From Dermanyssus gallinae (Eukaryota; Arthropoda; Arachnida; Mesostigmata; Dermanyssidae): a stretch of 64,000 nt of DNA. Position numbers and translations under genes: made by a program. The stretch lies in contig QVRM01001473.1 of NCBI GenBank assembly GCA_003439945.1, positions 83,501 through 147,500 on the forward strand, given 5' to 3'. Of the stretch, positions 56,301 to 64,000 are shown piece by piece. Within the stretch, counting starts at the first letter, position 1, and each line of letters opens with the position of its first letter. The notes beneath the pieces were generated by a model. That model had not been told where the DNA came from. It searched no databases and was given only the letters and a program-made list of their open reading frames with translations.

Positions 56301-57730
56301 CATTACGGAAAGTCTAAAAAAAAAATATATTTTTTTTTATTTGACAACCGTGAGGTTTAACAGTAGTAACATCTTATTTATGTTTTTCTATCGAAGGAAG
56401 TACGATCGCAGTAGTGGGCGGTGTGTATAGATGTTGTGATATGAAATCGAGGGAGAAAACTTGAACAGAAGGCAGTGTAGCGTAGCATTTATTGCACTGC
56501 CTAATGACGAAGACGACAACGAGTGTGGCATTTGCTGTGGTGGCCAAGCACGAAGATCCAGCAGCGGCGATTTGAGATTCTATTCGAGTTTTGAATTCAG
56601 CGACGAGGCGCTGGTGGTGAAAGGGCTACTTTTGCTGTTTCGACCGGGCCACAATTGGGGGCTAGATCTTCTTGATGCTACGGTAGCACGAGCAGCAGCG
56701 ACAGCAACAACGGCAGCAGCAGCAGCAGCTTCAATAGCATCAGAATTGACGTTTAGCATCCGAAGGGTGGCCGCGGTAGTATCGAAGATCAGAGGCTTGC
56801 CGAGTACAGCAACATCAACAACAACATGGTGGCTGTTGCGGTCCGCTTGTCGAGGGGCGCTGGTCTTCGCCACGATGAGAGTTCACAGCAACGAAAAAAA
56901 TGCGAACACCAGCAGGAAGAAGAACCGGGCATAATAATAGTAGTAGGAAAAGTAGTAGTAGTAGTAAGAAAAGGAGAACGAGAAGGAAAAATAAGAGGAG
57001 AAAGGAAAATGACGCGGCAGCATGCAGGACAAAATGGGACGCGAGCGGCCACCCGCCAGGCGACAATAAAGCATGCCTCATTACGCCTCTGCACGACCTT
57101 CCTCGCCTCGCAACCCCCGCAGCGTTTGGCCGCCGACAGACATCGTCATTATCGTTGTCGTCGTCGTCGTCGTCGTTACGTCGTCGTTGTCGTCGCCACC
57201 GTCCGCCTTTTCCTCCTCTACTATCACCCCCACGCCATCACGATGATCAGCAAGCGGCATACAGGCACGCAGGCATGGCAAACTACATCGAGCGTCCTGC
57301 GACCTCCTGTTTACTTCTCTCCCTGTTTCCTCTTCGAATGCTACAGGAATTGCTGGCGTTCCTGTTGTGGCTGCGGGTCCGCTACTGTCGTTTGTTGTTG
57401 TTGCTGCTGCTGTTGTTGTTACTATGTTGTGACGTTCTCGTTGTCTTTGCCGTCTCATTCATCTTTATCGTCGTCGTCGTCGTCGTCCTCCTTCGTATCC
57501 CTCCACTGTAGAAACCCGTGTCGTTCGTCCTATGTACCTATACCAGGACGGGGTGGTATTGGCGCTGGCAGCGGGAAGTCTTCGAGAGGCCGCGAAAGCC
57601 CGCCACCACGCAATCTTCGGATCGGTTTTAAACGCTAACTATCGACTTGTAACCACTCGTTACAGGTCACTACTCGGATTACTAAGCTGTCGATTCTGTT
57701 ACGATTATAAACAATCCCTCGACAACTACT
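56301..57730. other. no gene recognised; trinucleotide-rich
   Basis: An A-run/TATAT/T-run palindrome at 56,318-56,340, CAG/ACA runs at 56,693-56,730, TAG/TAA runs near 56,935-56,970, and (CGT)n at 57,148-57,195 and 57,468-57,488. Frames of up to 270 codons with poly-Cys, poly-Val or poly-Ser are repeat readings. Confidence 0.6.
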
Positions 57731-60700
57731 AGTACTAGTAACCGCAATAGCCGTGGCCGTCGTTAAGGCTTCCCGGTAAATCGCCCCACCTTACCTTCCC
57801 CAGGTTGCAAGCCTAGCCCCCCCCCCTTCACTTCACAACAACAATAGGTTAGACCGTAGGTCGCATCCGCTCTCGCATACGACAGCGACCACTATTAACA
57901 CTACGACTAGTACTTGTTGGGTTGTAGCTTGAGTTAATTCATTCCGGCCAAATGCTGGTTTGGCTTGTTTGACGGTGCTATCATATTGCGTGTCAATCGC
58001 GTTCGCCTGCCCTCCTCCTGTCCGTCTGCGTCACACAGCCTCCCTCTGTGGGTTTCTACATCACCACCACCACAGCTCTATGTCTCCGTGTCTTGAATAC
58101 CTGAACAAAGCATTGAATATAGCGGGAAACCACGCATAGCCGTTTGCCCGCCCCGAAAGGTGGTTTTACAGACGACAACGTTGTTATCCAGTGGCAACTA
58201 ACAAAGGTAACGCTATCTTCCTTGCGTATAGTTGCGTCAATAAAGAAAACATGTATAGAGAGGAAGAGACGGGAAGTGTGGGTTCGTAAACAACCTATTG
58301 TTATATGTTTCCCATGTCTGTCTATGTACTGTTAATAAATAGTATATACGTAGACATGCTGCCAAAAAGCAAACAGAGAAGAAAACCATATAATCATAAG
58401 GGCACTTTCGACGCACTCACGGTCTTGAAGAGGGGGCCTTAGATTTTCCTTAAGCTCACTTTCTAGGCGGCCGCCGTTCACGTAGCGTTGACAATTCACT
58501 CCGAGCAGCGGAATTTCAGCGAGACATGAAGAGACGAATTACTATTTTCCATGCTACTGTACGTGTATATTTGAAGTATAATTCACCGTCTCCTTAAAAG
58601 CCACATGATGATTTCCTACTGTTCGTGACAAAGACAGCTGGTAAATAGCGCAGTTAGGGGAAGAACTCTCCATCATATGGACTTTCTACTGAGGGGCGCT
58701 AGGCTTGAAGTGTCTCCAACATTGCCACAGCATTATTTGGCACTTACCTAGAGTTTCGGCAAATCCATCCTTGCTATCACCCAATAGATATAAGTAGTAC
58801 TGAAATTAGAGTTGCACTGCCAATGCAGAAGTATTAGGAATGTGACCAATATTTTGTGCAACATAGCACTAGGAATTGATAAGGTTGACTGTGTTTTTCC
58901 ACAAAAAAATGGTCCGATTAAGTGCAAATATATTGCAAGTGTTTGCAACTGTGCACAATATTGCTGTGGCGCAAACTTCAACTAGGAGAAGACAACAACG
59001 AAGATATCCGATACAGCAAAATACCACAACAATCGCTTTCTCATTTATTTAAATCGTAGAAACATCAGCCATAGCGGGGTGTGTTGGCTGATTCGGCTAG
59101 ACCCGTACAGCTTCTCTGACGTCGGCATTTTGATTGAATTACTTATCTTATCTCGAGGCGCCACTGAAAAACCTGGGTACTCAGATTGGGGCGCTGCCAA
59201 GCGAAATTTTTCGGTAGGTTCTCTCTGCAGCACGTCTTTGTACCCGTTCCTCTCGATGATCCAGGCCGCGGCTCTAATAAGATGAAATGCTCGAGCAGCA
59301 CACGCGCGCGATACCGTGGTTCCGTGTGATTCGTTTCTCCTTGGCAGCATCATTGCGGTGTCGCCGGGCGTTGTTTGGGGCCGAAACCGCTTGATTCGTG
59401 CCGGCTCGCTGAGCCGCAGAGAAAGGTCTCATTAACTGTGCCTCCTGCCTGGCCCAGTTGTTTCCTACTCCTTGCATAACATATCATGATCGTCCATGTT
59501 CATTTATTTGCTCACCGCATCTGCACGTTTGGTTTGGTGCTAGTAGTGGATGGACGCTTAATCCTCGTGCCGATAACACAAGACCTGCAACGTTGCGGTC
59601 GAGGAGAGCTGTCGCAGCGACCCAAATCGGGGATCAGGGCCTAGAGGCCTGGATTTATAGATGGCATCCGCTTTGGCCAGCCACTGTGGTGCGGGATGCT
59701 GGTCGTTTGACAATTGCTCACCATTCTTTGAGGCGTGGTTGTTGTTCCTCTCATTCTTCTTTTTATTCCTCTGATACTGCTAATCTCTGTTCTCTGATTG
59801 AAACAAGCGATAAACAAAATTCGCGTTTCAGGGTAGGAAAATTGGAACGGCACGATCACCCAGCAATGGCACTCCATTGATCATCATCAAATGCACAAAG
59901 TGTAAATAAATCAAAGGCGTGCTAAACTAAACCCGCTTATACCTCTCACAGCGCGGCTAACGCTCATGGACAACATCACAGTAGCGACAGTATGAAGTAG
60001 CCTCGTGGTGGCGCTTGCATATTGGCCGCTTTGCAGTAAATAGCATAAACAGGGGCCTGACCTCCACTGGACTGGTTTACGATTTCTGCTGACGAAGGCC
60101 AAGAGTTCAAACACACTATTGCAAACCGTCGGCCAGATGAGACGTATAAGTATTGGTGTTTTACCAGTGTCCATGTTTAAGCATTTTAATAACACAATAT
60201 TTTTTAATAATGAGGTCATTACGACATATGGCGACTACTCCCAACTTCGCAACTGCTATTATCAGTGGAGACTGACTTGCCGTTAGGATATTAATTTGTT
60301 CGAACAATGGTTCGGATATTGTTTCGTGATGGTAATGCATACATGTTATACTCGATGACAGGACCGATCCTACCGTGCTTACAGTCCGAACGTTGTTCCT
60401 GAGACAGTGCAGTTATAAATGTGTACAAAACGGGCTTGCGTTTCTACTCGTCTGTTGTTCAATTTCAGGAAAAGAGAGTTGGCCGCTTGCGCGTTTCCAT
60501 CTTCGTCCGCGATTATATCCTGAAATTATCCCACCGCTCACGTTATTAGCCTGCTCTTAGCCCCGAAGTGGATGTAGCTAGCGTCAGAACCTCGATCGTT
60601 TTCCTGATTCCCAAACTGGCTGAATTATGGGCAACGTGGTGGTGTATGTCACGAGAGATAATGCTATTATCCTAATGCGCCCGATACATTTCGATAATAT

Positions 60701-60758
60701 CGAAACAAGAAACAATTTTATTGCAACCACAGTCGCTTTAGTAGAAAAGCATGTCCGT
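57731..60758. other. no gene recognised
   Basis: Unique-looking sequence with only short chance frames. Confidence 0.5.
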
Positions 60759-60759
60759 C

Positions 60760-60829
<70 letters not shown>
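60759..60829. repeat. (TA)n microsatellite
   Basis: About 70 bp of TA. Confidence 0.95.
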
Positions 60830-60834
<5 letters not shown>

Positions 60835-61730
60835 CCTTGGGGTAAATCATACTATCAAGGGCTTCACCAGCAGGCCCCCATAGAAGTGCATAAACCAACT
60901 CTATATAGCAATTCCTTCAGTATGATCTGTACAGTAGCTATATGTCACATTGGAGCGTTCTACCGCCACCAGTAAGGGCACTGTTAGTGTGGGCGCGAAG
61001 CTGCAAGCACAGAGCTTTAGGGTGATGCGGCGCGTATAAGATGGCCGGAGTTTTGTACTCCGAACTGTGGCCAAAAAACGCGCATGGCTTAAGCACGCTT
61101 GTATGCGGCGGAGGTCGCCATTTGTTATTTCTGGGCCACCCAGACCAACGTTCTGGTCTGCTCGCCGCGGGCAGGAAGGACACTGCAGCAGAGAGTGATC
61201 TCGGATCGGAGCGTCCGAGAGCGGCCAGTGAAGTCGATCGGACTCAGTTACCGGTAGGTAGATGCCCAGCTACCTGGCTAAATAGCATCGTCGCTGCCGC
61301 CTGGAAGGCCGTCAGCGGGTCGCGGCGAACCGGGTTCGGTCGCCGTCTACACTGCTAGCCTTCACTACTCGCCCGCTACTCGGTGTCGAGTGGAAGCCAA
61401 GCCAAAGCAAGGAATGATGTTCCGCATCTCGTCTTGTTCGGCGTCCCATCCGGGTCGCGATAAGGCCCGAACGATGGCGCGATATACGATGACGTTTTCC
61501 ATTAGTCGCCAGCCACAGCGGGGGGGGGGGGGGGCGGAGGGTGAAACCGAGATGGCTGGCGACGGCAGCGAAGGGCGGCTGTCGGAGACCGCCGACCACC
61601 GATGGGTGAATGATAGCCGCGTGGCCTTGCCTCGCCTCGCCTCACCTGATTCGATACGTAAAGGTGAGGAAGAGCCAGAAGTACACAGAGGCAGATAGAG
61701 ACAAACTGACAAACCGCACTTCTGCGTGGA
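60830..61730. other. no gene recognised
   Basis: Includes a G run at 61,519-61,532. Frames of about 100 codons overlap antisense and have no domain. Confidence 0.5.
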
Positions 61731-61734
61731 GAAA

Positions 61735-61818
61735 CGATGGAGGAATACGAACCCCCGCTAGTGGAGGCGCGGTATTAGCAGCTACTAGGCAAAGTCCATT
61801 GCTCCACGATCCCACTTA
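61735..61818 (-). mobile_element. tRNA-like SINE head or tRNA pseudogene
   Basis: Minus strand: GTGGAGCAATGGACTTTGCC (A-box region), then GCGGGGGTTCGTATTCCT (B-box region). The spacing is tRNA-like but the ends do not pair as a functional tRNA. Confidence 0.5.
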
Positions 61819-63335
61819 GGACGAGACCCATGTACTAAGCCCCGTTTTCTGGTGCAGATTTCCATCCGCACCCAGAATGAAACGGAAAAAAAACGGGAAT
61901 AAGAGAAAGAAAACGAACGGTCACCTCACTTCCCTGATATCTTCCTAGATGGCTCAATTGAACTCGCCCGTGGGGCCTTTTTTAATATGGGAGGTTCAGA
62001 AAATGCATAATGCACGGTCGGTGTTGGCAATGAACAACACCTAGTGTGGGACTCTCACCCACTAAAAACCCCAGTCCTCCCCACTCCCCTAAGATTCGAA
62101 ATTGTGTTAGACAATACTTCAAAACCATGAGAGGGGAGTCCCGTGCTCTACCGGCTCATGGTTCCCGAACCCGGGGAGATGCGTCGAGATCCTTCACCTG
62201 AAAGCTGGATTGCGTTGGGCCTGTGGGGCCTAAATAGTATTTAGCATGCCAGAATGGACTGTCGACAAGAGACTGTGCCATGTTTATTGACATCGTCGTC
62301 GTTCATCTTCGCGCAGCCGGCCGCTTGTTGGATCCTTCGTTGTCGGATCTAACACCAGGCCCTGTTTGTTGTTGCAATTCCACTGCATGCCCGCAAGTCC
62401 AACCAGTCATGACTGCCACTCGATAGACTAGGCGGTAGGTGGTACTGTAACTAGTGGCCTTCTGAATGAATTCCTTCTTCCACTGTGACTTCTGCAACTA
62501 CTTTCTCGTTGTCTTCCTCTATGCTGTATGCTGCTTCTCCTTACTTATGTGTTTTCGTTTTTTTTTGGGGGGGGTTATTTCCGCACTACTCCTTGCTTTT
62601 CACACACTGCTTACGGCACAAGAGCGAGCAAGGGGGAAGGGTGGCGACGGTGGTATCGATGGAGAGGCCGGTGTGGCTAAACGGCGGGCGCCACACGCGA
62701 GACTAGCGCCATCTGTGCCAAACCAGGTCCTTCCTTATAAAGGCTGCTCGACTGAACGGGGGTAGCCAACTCGCGTTGCAGCTGCCCCACTGCTGCTCCT
62801 GCGGCAGCGGGCGCTCCTACTTCTGCAAGTTTAGCTGCGAGCTGTGAGGTGGTGGCAGTGGTAGGTGTGTTCCCGTCCCGTCCCGTCCCGCCGCCGCGGC
62901 CGCCCTTCGTCTCTCGGTGCAGGAGCAGGAGCAAACGTCTCTGAAAAACCAACCCCCGCTTCCCCCCCCCCGCAAGACCCCTTTGCTCATGCCTTACTCT
63001 CAATTTCATTCCACATCCGAGGCAGCTCCTGGCTTTTCTTCTCGCCATCCAGCTCCTTTGCCCTCGAACTGAAGCTATCGACACCGCGACAAAGGGCTGG
63101 CGGCGACGACAGCGATCCTATGTAAGGGGGCCGTCGACAACGTTTCCGGTAAACACGGCGACGGCGTTGGCGACGAGGAACAACAAGTATAATAACGATG
63201 ACGAGTCGGCTTGTGTTTTACATTGGTTGCATGCCTACGGTCGCATGACATTACTTTACCCGTACCTCGAATAGCAATGACACGTTAAGACGATGGCTTT
63301 CGCCTGCCAACTGCTGGCCTGAGCAGGCTTTTCAA
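61819..63335. other. no gene recognised
   Basis: Contains a G run near 62,567-62,575 and a CCCGT(n) run at about 62,874-62,890. No supported gene. Confidence 0.5.
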
Positions 63336-63346
63336 AAAAATAATAT

Positions 63347-63379
<33 letters not shown>

Positions 63380-63385
63380 CATATT

Positions 63386-63452
<67 letters not shown>
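63336..63452. repeat. compound (TA)n microsatellite
   Basis: TA with AAATA and TTTATA interruptions over about 115 bp. Confidence 0.95.
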
Positions 63453-63808
63453 CCTAGCGGTTGTCCAATGGGTATTGTGTTGCTTTCTATTGATTAGCTG
63501 GTGAATGGCTGCCTCAAAATAAGAGGCTGTAAAGCACCTCTACTCTTTTTGGAACCTTTGAAATCTAAGCTCCTCTATGAGTCACTGCCTAGTGTTATAG
63601 TAAGCATTTCTTGCTGTAAGCCTAGCTGTACGCGTCGACTTTGCTCCATGGCTTATTTTGCTTTTAAGCAGTACACACAATTTTAACGATCATTTCCAAT
63701 GGCTTATTTCCCTACCTGGTGATAAAGTTTCAAGCTATCAAGTATCTGTCATTGTACAACAACAAAGTCAAAAAGAGTAAACAGCGTTTGAGCGGGTACG
63801 GAACTTTT

Positions 63809-63926
63809 CCGTATATATATACATACCCACATATACGTGAGTAAGAAAAATATAAATAAAAAAAATATATTTTTTTTTATTGATATTTTTTATACTCACG
63901 TAGATGTGGGTGTATGCATATTCATG
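63809..63926. repeat. long A/T-rich hairpin
   Basis: Left arm CCCACATATACGTGAGTAAG with A-rich sequence, and right arm (inverted) CCCACATCTACGTGAGTATA with A-rich sequence, centred near 63,868. Arms are about 55 bases and imperfect. No TA-flanked end motif or coding capacity; possibly a small foldback element. Confidence 0.6.
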
Positions 63927-64000
63927 GTACAAATACTCATGTGTAGAAGAAATAGCCAACACGCAGCCGTATCATCTGCATGAGGGCAATCGTTGTCAGC

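Noticed and set aside
56826..57638. 270-codon plus-strand frame
   Set aside because: Cys, Val and Ser runs come from (CGT)n and (TTG/CTG)n repeats.

Overview
This is eukaryotic nuclear DNA, almost certainly animal and most likely arthropod. The evidence is R1-type and CR1/Jockey-type LINEs, a DD34D mariner, a second mariner-like transposase family with TA-flanked inverted-repeat relatives, tRNA-derived SINEs, and very many (TA)n, (ATT)n, (TAC)n, (CGT)n and (GA)n microsatellites. I cannot name the species. There are no operons, ribosome binding sites, rRNA genes, complete tRNA genes or CRISPR arrays. The only candidate host-gene sequence is a possible first coding exon at the left edge (1-213), ending at a GTAAGC splice donor. 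The rest reads as a long intron or intergenic repeat-rich DNA.

Layout. 1-213: possible signal-peptide exon. 214-11,900: mostly unrecognised sequence with (TA)n/(ATT)n arrays, tRNA-like SINE heads near 2.9 and 3.6 kb, a 1.1-kb purine-rich tract (7.9-9.0 kb) and a 75-bp mariner-end miniature element (9,651-9,725). 11,930-13,000: a decayed CR1/Jockey-like reverse transcriptase and a mariner-like transposase fragment. 16-19 kb: GC-rich simple sequence with a G-quadruplex-type run. 20.1-21.2 kb: tandem LINE 3' ends. 22.0-28.4 kb: a composite repeat present twice, with a CR1/Jockey-like remnant (22.9-24.3 kb) in the first copy and a SINE and LINE tails in the second. 30,671-34,973: the best-preserved element, an R1-like LINE on the minus strand with both ORFs open, poly(A) tail, polyadenylation signal and a 14-bp target-site duplication, inserted in a (TAC)n microsatellite. 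36-47 kb: largely anonymous. 47,848-48,539: a 333-bp inverted duplication of a LINE reverse transcriptase piece around a 26-bp spacer. 49.2-50.1 kb: mariner-like transposase remnant. 51,972-52,256: second copy of the SINE at 25.9 kb. 52,298-52,755: a 458-bp palindromic MITE. 54,569-55,834: a mariner with two inactivating lesions, inserted in (TA)n. 56.1 kb: another SINE. The right end is simple sequence and a long A/T hairpin.

How it fits together. Transposable elements and microsatellites are interlocked: TA-targeting DNA elements sit in (TA)n, the R1-like LINE sits in (TAC)n, and one LINE family appears to carry (TA)n as its own 3' tail. Most open frames in this window are microsatellite readings (Tyr-Ile, Asn, Val or Ser runs) and are not annotated as genes.
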